Shown: one piece after another, positions 35,303 to 43,735 of the stretch | Layout: each line of letters opens with the position of its first letter | How positions within the stretch are numbered: the stretch's first letter is position 1 | Assembly: GCA_937873035.1 (NCBI GenBank) | Contig: CALMVA010000039.1 | Location: forward strand, 1-64,000 | DNA: 64,000 nucleotides | Source: an uncultured Sphingomonadaceae bacterium | Lineage (GTDB): Bacteria; Pseudomonadota; Alphaproteobacteria; Sphingomonadales; Sphingomonadaceae | Direction of reading: 5' to 3' | Notes under the pieces: generated by a model | Told to the model about the DNA's origin: nothing | Seen by the model: only the letters and a program-made list of their open reading frames with translations | Database searches by the model: none | Position numbers and translations under genes: made by a program

Positions 35303-37750
35303 TTAGTAGCGGAACGAGAGCGTAGCCCCGTAGGTGCGGGGCTCGCCAAATTCTGAAACGGTCGTCGCGCCGGTAAAGGCGAAGGAACCGAAGGTGACGG
35401 TTTCATATTGCTTGTCGAAAATGTTCTTGCCCCAAAGGCGCAGGGACAATTCCCGCTCGTCGTCCAGTTTGCGCGTGAAGCTGAGGCTCGCATCGACCAG
35501 CGTCTTGGATGGGATCACCCGGTCGTCCAGCACGTTGCTCGACGTGTGGACCGAGCTTTGATAGCTCACATTGCCATGGAAGCCGACCGCCCAATCGCTT
35601 GAGATTTCGCGATTATAATCGAGGTAGAAATTGCCCGACGCCTTTGGGGCTGAGGTCTGGTCTGCGATGAAATTCTGGACCTGCGTCTGCCCTGTATCGA
35701 GAAGCACGCTGGCGGACCGCTCGCCAAATTTTGCGCTGAGGAGAGCGCCCGAAATCCCGGCCCGCAATTCACGCGACAGCGAGGCGTTCAGATCAAATTC
35801 GACGCCGTAAATATCATTGCCGTCAATACCGATGAAATCGCGGTCACCCGCCGTCGCGCCGGTTTGCACGCTCGCCTGATAATTGTTCATCCGCATATAA
35901 AAGCCCGCAATTGAATAGCCGAGCTTGCGGTCAAGCGCATTGCCCTTGATCCCCGCTTCGAACGAACTCACCTTCTCCGGCGCGAACCCTGCTGCAAAAT
36001 TGATCGGGTTGGCGGAGCGTTGCGAGGTGCCGCCCGATTTGTAGCCGCGCACATATTTCGCATAAAGGTTCAGGTCGTCGCTCGCTTTATACGCAACGGT
36101 GAGTGACGGCGAGAAGTTGTTGAATGTGCCCGAATATGTGGCCCCGGTGACGGCGCCTGTGGGCGAGCAGGTCTGGCCCAATGCGGCAAAGGTCAGCGCA
36201 AAGAAACTGCAATTGCTCGTGGTAAATCCACCAAGGGCGGCAAAGGAGAAGGACCGCTCGTTAATACGTGTCGCGGTGCGCTTATCGTGCGAATAGCGCC
36301 CGCCCAGCGTGATGCTGAGCCTCTCGTCAGCCCCCGGCCGCACCGTGAGTTCGCCAAAAGCGGCGTATGACTTGTTGGCAATGCCGGTCAGGTTCTGGAG
36401 GATGAGCGGGCCGGAGCCGATGGCACCGCCAAGAATGTCGAGCGTGGCCTTGTCTTCATAATAAAAGCCGCCCAGCACATATTCCAAACTGCCGCTCATG
36501 AAGCCTGTCTTGCCGAGCAACTGGACTTCTTCCGATGTGGAGTGGAAGCGCGTGTTGTCGGTGGTGGCCGCCACTGCGTTGGGGCCAATCACATTCAGCA
36601 CCGTCCCCACGGGGAGCTGCGGGATTTGCGAGGCGATGACGCTCGTTACGATGCTTGCGCCGTGCGTCGGCAGATTGTCCGAATATTGGCTATTGTTGAT
36701 GCGGCGATGGCCGGTGATCGAGCGCAGCGTCAGTGCATCGCTCGCCTCCCATTCCAGCGTCAGCGTGTGGCCAAAGACCTTACCGTCATTGGGCAGCATT
36801 GCGCGCACGGCAGCGGCCTTGTCGGGCCTGCGGTTCACAAAGGGCAAGGTATCGGAGAAGGTGTTGACCATGCTGGTCAGCCCCTGTGCCAGCCCGAAGG
36901 TGCCCGGAATGTCAAAGGGTGCGGCCACCGGGAAGCTGGCCGGAGCACCCGCCGTTGGCACAGTCAGCGTGCCGGTGTCCTTGTTGTGCGAATAATCGAA
37001 GGCATAGTCGAGGGTGATCGCATCCGATGGCTGGAAGCGCAGGGCACCACGAAAGGCGGTATGGTTCTGCCGCGCGAAATCCAGCCCAAGCCCGGTATTT
37101 TCCTGCAAGCCATCGCGCTTGGTGCGCAGCCCCGTCATGCGGATCGCCGCCTTATCGCCCAATGGAAGGTTCACCGTCAGCACACCGCGACGGGCGTCAT
37201 AATTGCCGTAGCTAATTGAGCCTTTGGCCGAAAAGCGATCCAACTGGGGCTTGGCCGAGATGAGGTTGATCGCGCCGCCGGTTGCATTGCGCCCATAGAG
37301 CGTGCCTTGCGGCCCGCGCAGCACCTCGATGCGTTCAAGATCATCCGTCTCGAACCCGCCGCCCACGGTCGTGCCGACATAAACGCCATCGATGTAAAGC
37401 GCGACCGAGGGGTCTTGCGTCAGCGTCACGTCATTCTGGCCGATACCGCGAATGAACAGGCGCACAGTATCTGATCGGCCATTGAAATTGTTGACGAACA
37501 AATTGGGGACCTGCCCCACAAAATCCTTCAACTCGGAAATCTGGTTATTCTCAAGCGACTGATTGTTGAAGGCCGAAAGCGAAATCGGAACGTCCACCAA
37601 CGCCTGCTCGCGCTTTTGCGCCGTCACGATGATGTCATTGGGGGCAACCACATCAGCTTCAACTGCGGCTTCCGCAGCAAAGGCGGGCGATGAGACAATC
37701 GCCAGCGCAACGGCACCTGCCGCCACGCCCATCATAAGGGTCTTTCGCAT
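35303..37750 (-). CDS. TonB-dependent receptor
   Basis: 815 residues from the ATG at 37750, behind GGGAGGAGAGG. A signal peptide (MRKTLMMGVAAGAVALAIVS, cleaved near AFA-AEA) precedes the segment NDIIVTAQKR, a plug domain with LRGPQGTLYGRNATGGAINL near residue 125, and a barrel ending in Y (LSFRY). It follows the arylsulfatase-FGE pair on the same strand after a 159-nt gap, so it may be cotranscribed or have its own promoter. Uptake of a sulfated ligand is an inference from context. Confidence 0.93.
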   Translation of the reverse strand: MRKTLMMGVAAGAVALAIVSSPAFAAEAAVEADVVAPNDIIVTAQKREQALVDVPISLSAFNNQSLENNQISELKDFVGQVPNLFVNNFNGRSDTVRLFIRGIGQNDVTLTQDPSVALYIDGVYVGTTVGGGFETDDLERIEVLRGPQGTLYGRNATGGAINLISAKPQLDRFSAKGSISYGNYDARRGVLTVNLPLGDKAAIRMTGLRTKRDGLQENTGLGLDFARQNHTAFRGALRFQPSDAITLDYAFDYSHNKDTGTLTVPTAGAPASFPVAAPFDIPGTFGLAQGLTSMVNTFSDTLPFVNRRPDKAAAVRAMLPNDGKVFGHTLTLEWEASDALTLRSITGHRRINNSQYSDNLPTHGASIVTSVIASQIPQLPVGTVLNVIGPNAVAATTDNTRFHSTSEEVQLLGKTGFMSGSLEYVLGGFYYEDKATLDILGGAIGSGPLILQNLTGIANKSYAAFGELTVRPGADERLSITLGGRYSHDKRTATRINERSFSFAALGGFTTSNCSFFALTFAALGQTCSPTGAVTGATYSGTFNNFSPSLTVAYKASDDLNLYAKYVRGYKSGGTSQRSANPINFAAGFAPEKVSSFEAGIKGNALDRKLGYSIAGFYMRMNNYQASVQTGATAGDRDFIGIDGNDIYGVEFDLNASLSRELRAGISGALLSAKFGERSASVLLDTGQTQVQNFIADQTSAPKASGNFYLDYNREISSDWAVGFHGNVSYQSSVHTSSNVLDDRVIPSKTLVDASLSFTRKLDDERELSLRLWGKNIFDKQYETVTFGSFAFTGATTVSEFGEPRTYGATLSFRY

Positions 37751-37909
37751 TCTTCCTCTCCTCCCAGTCACGTTTCGTATGTTTCACGAACTTTAGAACG
37801 CGTTTCTGGCAGAGGCCGCGCTTTACGCGTGCACCCTATTTTGAATGGAGACTGTCATTAAATGCGTAGCGCCGCAAGCCTCATGTTGCAGACCGCAGAT
37901 TGGTGAATT
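37751..37909. other. Intergenic leader of the TonB receptor gene
   Basis: 159 nt without a gene. It holds the ribosome site near 37755-37765, a half-site ATGCGTA (37862-37868), and a degenerate match to the cluster repeat at 37798-37830 (ACGCGTT-N19-TACGCGT). No convincing terminator is seen after the FGE gene. Confidence 0.4.
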
Positions 37910-38800
37910 TTACGCGCCAACACGCCGCACGGTGCGAAAGCCGACATGGTTGGTGCCCAGATCATCTTCCTGCATCTGACGCGATTGAGGCCGGTAGCGC
38001 GCACAGAAATTGCGCGCGCACAGGAATGATCCGCCCTTGATGGCATGGGCCTTGGCGTTGATGGAAGCTCCCTGCTGGTGGCTCGCCTGCCACGTGGATT
38101 TCGTCCATTCCCACACATTGCCCGTCATGTCGTAAAGGCCATTTTCATCGGCAGGAAAGCTGGCGACGGGCGCGCGCCCAAGAAATCCGTCAGCCTTTGT
38201 ATTGAGACCAGGAAAGACGCCATCCCAGTTATTGCCGCTGGGTTTGCCATCAATAACGGGCCGCGCGCGGCCGGGCACCTTATTGCCGCGTCCGGCCGCC
38301 CATTCCCATTCGGCCTCGGTCGGCAGGTCACGCCCTTTCCACTTCGCATAGGCCAGCGCATCGGCATAGGCGATCTGGACGACGGGATCATGCTCCCGCC
38401 CCTCAATCGAACTCCCAGGCCCTTCGGGATGCCGCCAGTTCGCGCCGGGCATGAAGGTCCAGCCCGGCACACGCCCTGGCTCCGGCATAAGGAATACGGC
38501 ACTGCCGGGCACCTGCTGCCCGGCAGGAACTGCGGCATCACCCTGAAAGCCGCGCTCGGCCAGCGTTAGATAGCCCGTGGCCTTCACAAAGGCCTTGAAC
38601 TGATCGTTGGTGACTTCGGTTGCGTCGATGTAGAAATCGCCGACGCGGACCACCGGCCCCTTGCGCTCTTCGGGATAGCTCGCATCATTACCCGGCGAGA
38701 AGCTTCCGCCCTTGACCAGAACCTCCCGCCCTTCAGGCGAAGAACAGGCTGCGAGTGCCGCGCACAGCAGCATCGATATTGATCCAAACCGCACGCGCAC
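37910..38800 (-). CDS. Formylglycine-generating enzyme-like lipoprotein
   Basis: 296 residues from GTG 38800 (GTG 38794 is also possible). A lipoprotein signal ends at L16-A-A-C19, followed by S-S, which favours outer-membrane or periplasmic anchoring. The FGE-sulfatase fold is complete: VKGGSFSPGND near residue 30, TEVTNDQFKAFVKATGY near 57, PTEAEWEWAAGRG near 160, and DMTGNVWEWTKS near 225. The two copper-binding cysteines of aerobic FGE are present as C261 and C266 in CARNFC, followed by ARYRPQSR. It starts 9 nt after the arylsulfatase and should convert that enzyme's Cys to formylglycine. An exported modifier is unusual. Confidence 0.85.
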   Translation of the reverse strand: MRVRFGSISMLLCAALAACSSPEGREVLVKGGSFSPGNDASYPEERKGPVVRVGDFYIDATEVTNDQFKAFVKATGYLTLAERGFQGDAAVPAGQQVPGSAVFLMPEPGRVPGWTFMPGANWRHPEGPGSSIEGREHDPVVQIAYADALAYAKWKGRDLPTEAEWEWAAGRGNKVPGRARPVIDGKPSGNNWDGVFPGLNTKADGFLGRAPVASFPADENGLYDMTGNVWEWTKSTWQASHQQGASINAKAHAIKGGSFLCARNFCARYRPQSRQMQEDDLGTNHVGFRTVRRVGA

Positions 38801-38809
38801 CTCTTCCCT

Positions 38810-40429
38810 TCAGCGGAAGCGCACTTTTACCTTGGGTGGATATTTTGCCAAGGTAGCACCGTGGACCGCCATCAGCGGGCCTAACGCGTAAGATGGCACC
38901 CATGCCTTTTCGATGAGCACCGAGCGCCGCTCCTTGGGATCAAGATAGAGATTATACATCAGCCCATTGAGCGGCGTGATGACCTGCGCGTTATCCAACC
39001 CGCCAAAGTCACGCACGCTGCCTGTGCCGACCTGAATTTCCGTCGTCGCCATCTTGTAATAGCGCCAGCGCGCGCCCGCAAACTGGTCCGCATTCCAGAA
39101 ATAGACCGCCTCGCGCTCCGACTGGCCGTTATCCCCCAGCAGGAACGACGATTGGTCGATACCATCGATATAGCGATCCCCCGGCACCGCCTTGGCAGCA
39201 TCGACGCCCGCCACGGCAAGGCTGGTGTTGAACATATCGGTTATGTCAAATAGTCCATCTGACACCCGGCCAGCCTTAATCATTCCTGGCCACCAAAAGA
39301 TGCCGGGCACGCGCACCCCGCCTTCCAGCGTTGTGCCCTTGGCGCCGCGGAATGGCGTTACGCCGCTTTCGGGGTAGCTGTCTTCCTCCGGCCCATTGTC
39401 AGAGGTGAAGAAAACAAGCGTATTATCGGCGATCTTCAGTTCTTCCAGCAAATGCGTCAGGCGGCCGACAATGTCGTCCACTTCAACCACGCTGTCGCGA
39501 TAGACATCCTTTGTCGCAGAGCGGCCGACAAACGCCTTGGACGGCATATTGAAATAATGGACCTTGGAGAAATTATGGCTGAGGTAGAATGGCTTGCCCG
39601 CCTTCACCGAGCGGCGAATGAAATCTTCCGAGAAGGCCGCGAATTTCTGGTCGAGATCGCGGCTGTTCTCCCAATCAATCTTGCCAACGGGCTTGCCGCC
39701 GCCTTCCCTGGTCGCGCGCCACAGGTTGCGATCCCCCGGCATTGAACGAAGTTCGGCCAGCAGTTCAGGATCATTCACGACATCGGGCGCGGACGGATGC
39801 TCTTCCTGATAGGCGTTCACCACACCGAGAAAGCCCATGAACTCGTCAAAGCCGACCTGCCACGGGCGCGTGCCATCCTTTTCGCCCAGATGCCATTTGC
39901 CCGAAAGCGCGGTGCGATAGCCAGCGCCCGACAGGATTTTGGAGGCAAGTAGTTCGCCCGATATATCCGCCGTGTCATTAAGCAGCTTGGGTGTCAGCAG
40001 CCCCGTGCGCACCGGAAGTCGCCCGGTGTTGAGCGCCGCGCGCGTCGGGGTGCAGCTTGGTTGCGCATAGGTGGATGTGAGCTTCAGCCCTTCACGCGCC
40101 AGCCGGTCAATATTGGGCGTCGGCGCGCCCAGCGCCTCGCCCCCGCCATAAGCGCCGACATCACCATATCCCATATCGTCAACCACAAGGATGAGGATGT
40201 TGGGGCGCTTGCCGGTCTTGCGGTAAAGCGCCTCAAGTTTCGCTGCAACGGCGCGCTCCTGATCCGGCAGCCGCAGTGCAGGCTCGAAATTCTCGCGCTG
40301 ACGCTCAGCCTTCAGCACGGGTGAGACGCGGCTCATGGGCCCAATGGTCAGCCCGGCAGGCACCGACATTTGCTGCGCAAAAGCGGCACCGCCCACGCAT
40401 AGCGCCGCCCCGAAAACAAAACGCCTCAT
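38810..40429 (-). CDS. Arylsulfatase, formylglycine-dependent, exported
   Basis: 539 residues from the ATG at 40429, behind GGAGGG. Signal peptide of about 18 residues (MRRFVFGAALCVGGAAFA). Calcium ligands V-D-D at 83-85, and the sulfatase signature C126-T-P-T-R130 within PSCTPTRAALNTGR; Cys at this place needs oxidation to formylglycine. TSDNGPEED lies near residue 345. It hydrolyses aryl or steroid sulfate esters in the periplasm. It heads an operon with its maturation enzyme and perhaps the TonB receptor, and shares site 5 with the divergent metallo-hydrolase. Confidence 0.92.
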   Translation of the reverse strand: MRRFVFGAALCVGGAAFAQQMSVPAGLTIGPMSRVSPVLKAERQRENFEPALRLPDQERAVAAKLEALYRKTGKRPNILILVVDDMGYGDVGAYGGGEALGAPTPNIDRLAREGLKLTSTYAQPSCTPTRAALNTGRLPVRTGLLTPKLLNDTADISGELLASKILSGAGYRTALSGKWHLGEKDGTRPWQVGFDEFMGFLGVVNAYQEEHPSAPDVVNDPELLAELRSMPGDRNLWRATREGGGKPVGKIDWENSRDLDQKFAAFSEDFIRRSVKAGKPFYLSHNFSKVHYFNMPSKAFVGRSATKDVYRDSVVEVDDIVGRLTHLLEELKIADNTLVFFTSDNGPEEDSYPESGVTPFRGAKGTTLEGGVRVPGIFWWPGMIKAGRVSDGLFDITDMFNTSLAVAGVDAAKAVPGDRYIDGIDQSSFLLGDNGQSEREAVYFWNADQFAGARWRYYKMATTEIQVGTGSVRDFGGLDNAQVITPLNGLMYNLYLDPKERRSVLIEKAWVPSYALGPLMAVHGATLAKYPPKVKVRFR

Positions 40430-40478
40430 CAACACCCTCCTCCGCAACTCTTCAGTTCGCTTGTCACGTCATCACATA

Positions 40479-40510
40479 ATGCGTAGTTATAAGCAAATAC
40501 TTCTACGCAA
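40479..40510. promoter_or_regulatory. Operator-like inverted repeat, ATGCGTA-N18-TACGCAA (site 5)
   Basis: Arms at 40479-40485 and 40504-40510 with an 18-nt spacer. It lies between the arylsulfatase (start 40429) and the MBL hydrolase (start 40525); the right arm ends 14 nt before that ATG, directly upstream of its AAGGAG. This places both sulfate-ester hydrolases under one site. Confidence 0.72.
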
Positions 40511-40524
40511 ATAAGGAGAAGATA

Positions 40525-41943
40525 ATGCGCCGATTGGGGATTTTTCTTGCCTTGCTTGGGTCATCCGCTGCGGCCTCAGGTTTTCCCAACTCTGCTGATG
40601 ACCTGCTGGTCCGCAAGGGTCGCGCCATGCTGGCGCAGGAGCACCCGGACGTCATTCGTCATATGATGCGCAATGATGGTTTTGGCGGTCCGGCATCGCA
40701 GAAAGTTTCCTCGGCCATGCTTTCGGATTCGCCGGATCGGGTCGCTGCCGTCCGCGCCGCGATGCAGATTGAAAAACATGGTGACCGGATGTGGCTGCTG
40801 CGTTTTCCCTATGTGAATGTGGCGGTAATTGAAACGAAGCGCGGGCTGGTCATTTTCGACACGGGCTATGCCTCAATCGGCCCGGTGCTCGCAGAAGTGC
40901 TGCCTACACTCAGCCCCAAGCCCGTAACGCACATCATCGTCAGCCATATCCATGTCGACCATGCCTATGGCTGGCCTGCGCTGAAGGCGAAATGGCCTGA
41001 CGCCAAGACTGTTACGAGCGATCTCTTCCCCGCCATGGCCGCCAAGGAAGTGCGCCTGGGCGGGTCGATCGGCCGCTTCAACAACCAGCCGCTCGAATAT
41101 CAGCCGACAAGCATTGACCGGCTGCCCAAGCCTGACATCATGTTCCGTGATCGGCTGACGCTCCCCATCGATGGCGAGAAATTTGAGCTGTATCGCGCAC
41201 CGGGCGAAACCGAGGAGCAGATCTGGATGGCGCTCCCCTCGCGCAGCGCGATCTTCACGGCGGACTATTATCAGGGCTTTTTGCCCAATGCGGGCAACGG
41301 CAAGCGTATCATGCGGCATATTGATGAATGGGCCGCAGCCTTGCGCGATATGGTGGGATATAAGCCACAGCATCTGCTGCCGATGCACAGTTCCGCGAGT
41401 GATGATCCCAAGCGGATCGCCGACGCGCTCAGCATCGAGGCAGAGGCGCTGGAGCACGTGTCAAACGAGGTTGTCGCGCGCCTCAATGCGGGCGAACGCA
41501 AGGATGTGATCGCGACGACCGTTTCATGGCCTGAAAAATTCGCCACCTCGCCCGATCTCGATCCGCAATATAACCGCCCCAATGACATTGCCCGCATGGT
41601 TGCGATGCGCTGGACCGGCTGGTGGGATGGCATCCCCTCGCACTTCGCCGCGATGCGCTTTGAGGACGAAGCACAGGAAGCACTGCGCATGGGCGGCGGA
41701 CTTGATGCGGTTGACAAGCGCGCGCGTGAATTGCTGCCGACCAATCCCAAACTGGCCGCGCGGCTTGCAGACTGGGCCTATTTCGGCGCGACCGATGCGC
41801 CCAAGGCGCTCAAGCTCACGATCGACGTTTATCTGGCGCGCATCGCCGAACCGGGGATGCCGCTGCAGGAATCGCAGGTTTATTTTGACGTTGCAGCAAA
41901 GGCGCGGGCGCGACTGGCAGAAATCAGCCAGTCAACGCCTTAA
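40525..41943 (+). CDS. Metallo-beta-lactamase-fold alkylsulfatase-like hydrolase, exported
   Basis: 472 residues with an N-terminal signal peptide (MRRLGIFLALLGSSAAASG). The metal motif H-x-H-x-D-H is seen in SHIHVDHAYG near residues 144-150. The C-terminal half has YNRPNDIARMVAMRWTGWWD near residue 350, a block of the alkylsulfatase dimerisation domain. The protein is shorter than SdsA1 (about 650) and lacks the SCP2-like third domain. It may hydrolyse alkyl or secondary sulfate esters, complementing the divergent arylsulfatase, but other MBL activities are possible. Confidence 0.75.
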   Translation: MRRLGIFLALLGSSAAASGFPNSADDLLVRKGRAMLAQEHPDVIRHMMRNDGFGGPASQKVSSAMLSDSPDRVAAVRAAMQIEKHGDRMWLLRFPYVNVAVIETKRGLVIFDTGYASIGPVLAEVLPTLSPKPVTHIIVSHIHVDHAYGWPALKAKWPDAKTVTSDLFPAMAAKEVRLGGSIGRFNNQPLEYQPTSIDRLPKPDIMFRDRLTLPIDGEKFELYRAPGETEEQIWMALPSRSAIFTADYYQGFLPNAGNGKRIMRHIDEWAAALRDMVGYKPQHLLPMHSSASDDPKRIADALSIEAEALEHVSNEVVARLNAGERKDVIATTVSWPEKFATSPDLDPQYNRPNDIARMVAMRWTGWWDGIPSHFAAMRFEDEAQEALRMGGGLDAVDKRARELLPTNPKLAARLADWAYFGATDAPKALKLTIDVYLARIAEPGMPLQESQVYFDVAAKARARLAEISQSTP

Positions 41944-41963
41944 GCGCCGAACCATATCGCAGC

Positions 41964-42052
41964 ACCGTTTGCCCTGAGCCTGTCGAAGGGCCGCTCTTCA
42001 GCTATACGCCAAGGGAGAAGAACAGTGCTTCGACAAGCTCAGCACCAACGGT
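41964..42052. repeat. Inverted repeat pair of CTGAGC-TGTCGAAG type
   Basis: 41964-41990 and 42024-42052 are imperfect reverse complements: ACCGTT and CTGAGC(C/T)TGTCGAAG are shared, with a loop of about 33 nt. I recall this element as frequent in sphingomonad genomes (and in some actinobacteria). It lies between converging genes and may act as a bidirectional terminator. The 138-nt gap 41944-42081 holds nothing else I can support. Confidence 0.75.
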
Positions 42053-42081
42053 GTAAGAATGTGCAAGCCGCTGCCATCCCC

Positions 42082-42864
42082 TCAGTCATCGAACTGGGGC
42101 GCCCAGGCAACGCCGTTGATATGCCCACCGCCATCGGCAAAAAGCGTGTTGCCGGTGATGTAGCGGGCATCGTCGCTGGCAAGGAACAGCGCGACGCCGC
42201 CAATATCCGCTTCGGGATCACCCAACCGTCCCATCGGGTTGGCGGCGTTGATCCGCTCGATCATCCCCGGCTGCATCTCTGCCATCCTCCGCGATGAGGA
42301 TGACCATGCCGCCGGGCAAATGATATTGCAGCAAACGCCATAGGGGGCCCATTCCCGCGCCGCCGTGCGGGTATAGGCGCGCAGAGCTTCCTTGGAGGCG
42401 TTATAGTCGGCGCTCCCCATATGCGCGTTGACGCCGTTCAATGACCCCATGTTGATGACGCGGCCCCAGCCCTGCGCCTTCATGTGCGGAAGGGCCGCCT
42501 CCATAGTCCATTTGACGGCCCACAGGTTCATGCCGAGCGCGGAGAGAAAGTCCTCATCTGACTTCTTCTCGATCCGCGCGACTCCATTGCCGCGATAGGC
42601 ATTGTTGACGAGAATATCGACCGGCGCTGCCGCCGCCATCATCGCCAGCACGCTTTCCTGACGGCCAACGTCCACCGCGACTGAACTGGCCGACAAGCCT
42701 TCTGCAACAAGCGCCGCTGCCTCACGCCCGGCACTTGCCTCGTCAATGTCTGCGAGCACCACATGGGCACCTTCGCGCGCGAACCGCTTGGCGACACCAA
42801 GCCCGATGCCATCGGCAGCGCCCGTTACCAATGCCCGGCGTCCTGCCAGCCTGCCTTGCGTCAC
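42082..42864 (-). CDS. SDR family oxidoreductase
   Basis: 260 residues from GTG 42864, which has GGAG 6 nt upstream; the longer open frame overlaps the HTH gene. TGAADGIG at 14-21, S141, Y154 and K158 (YNASK), and NNAY at 87-90. A D after strand two (LADIDEA) suggests NAD(H). It follows the HTH regulator gene by 16 nt on the same strand and probably shares its transcript. Confidence 0.88.
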   Translation of the reverse strand: MTQGRLAGRRALVTGAADGIGLGVAKRFAREGAHVVLADIDEASAGREAAALVAEGLSASSVAVDVGRQESVLAMMAAAAPVDILVNNAYRGNGVARIEKKSDEDFLSALGMNLWAVKWTMEAALPHMKAQGWGRVINMGSLNGVNAHMGSADYNASKEALRAYTRTAAREWAPYGVCCNIICPAAWSSSSRRMAEMQPGMIERINAANPMGRLGDPEADIGGVALFLASDDARYITGNTLFADGGGHINGVAWAPQFDD

Positions 42865-42880
42865 ATTCTTCTCCTTTGGT

Positions 42881-43606
42881 TCAGTTTCTGCGCAATCCGG
42901 TGGTGTCGAGCGGGCGCGCAGCACACAGCATCCCGTGCCAGCTACGCGGCAGATGCGCGACCTCGCGATCCTTTTCGGCAAGCGCCTGCACGTCGCGCCG
43001 GTGCTTTTCGATCAATTCGGCAAGCATTGCGGCACCCTGCGACGAGAGCTTGACGACTTCCGATGCATAAACGGCATCTTCCGCCGCAAAATCCATCGCC
43101 ATGAACTGCGGCTTCATCCGCTCTTCAAACAGCGCGCGCATCGGCGTTTTGCGCCACACAATGGCCCGGTCGACAAGCGGACGCACACGCCCGCCGGGCA
43201 GCCGGTCAATCAAAGCGAGCCGCTCCAGCCGGAGCAGCGCGGCTTCCATCTGGCGCGGCGGCACTTCGAAGTCTGCAAGGATTTCTTCCCACCTGTGCCC
43301 GGCCAGAATGACCATGAACAGAAAGGACAGAAACTCGTCCTGCGACAGCGCCTTTTCCTGCGCGAGCGTCAGCTCCTGCGCCAGCCCCGGCGCGGGGCGC
43401 TCAGACAGGCGCACAAGCTCTGCAAAGCTGGAGCCTGCAAGCGTCGCCAGCCGATCGAAACGGTCAAGCGTCAGCCCCCGGCCCGCCAGCCACCGCTTGA
43501 TCGTCGCTTCGCCCACCCGCTCTTCCATCGCAAGACGACGGATAGTCCAACCAGACGCCCGAAGCATATGTCGAAGCGCCGGAAGGAGATCATTGGCTCT
43601 CTGCAT
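42881..43606 (-). CDS. HTH-type transcriptional regulator (XRE-like N-terminus)
   Basis: 241 residues from the ATG at 43606. Residues 1-60 (LLPALRHMLRASGWTIRRLA and ERVGEATIKRWLAGRG) have the helix-turn-helix pattern with a K-R-W recognition helix. The rest is mostly helical and has no domain I know. No ribosome site precedes the ATG, so leaderless translation is possible. The start codon overlaps the palindrome at 43606-43622, which suggests autoregulation. It is divergent from the amidohydrolase-Coq4 unit and cotranscribed with an SDR. Confidence 0.7.
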   Translation of the reverse strand: MQRANDLLPALRHMLRASGWTIRRLAMEERVGEATIKRWLAGRGLTLDRFDRLATLAGSSFAELVRLSERPAPGLAQELTLAQEKALSQDEFLSFLFMVILAGHRWEEILADFEVPPRQMEAALLRLERLALIDRLPGGRVRPLVDRAIVWRKTPMRALFEERMKPQFMAMDFAAEDAVYASEVVKLSSQGAAMLAELIEKHRRDVQALAEKDREVAHLPRSWHGMLCAARPLDTTGLRRN

Positions 43607-43622
43607 GATCCATATTGGATCA
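43606..43622. promoter_or_regulatory. Palindrome TGATCC-N5-GGATCA over the HTH gene start
   Basis: Perfect 6-bp arms with a 5-nt spacer, overlapping the regulator's start codon and 113 nt upstream of the divergent amidohydrolase. A likely operator for that regulator. The cluster repeat found elsewhere is absent here. Confidence 0.6.
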
Positions 43623-43735
43623 TATAGTGAGCCTGTTTGCAAGGCGCATGATGGACTGACAGCGCCTGCTGCATACACTCCCGCCATCAAGCACGAGGCG
43701 CCCGACGCCCGACTCAAAAGAAGATGGAGGAGTGG

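Noticed and set aside
37798..37830. ACGCGTT-N19-TACGCGT upstream of the TonB receptor as an eleventh site
   Set aside because: Several mismatches and spacer 19; could arise by chance.
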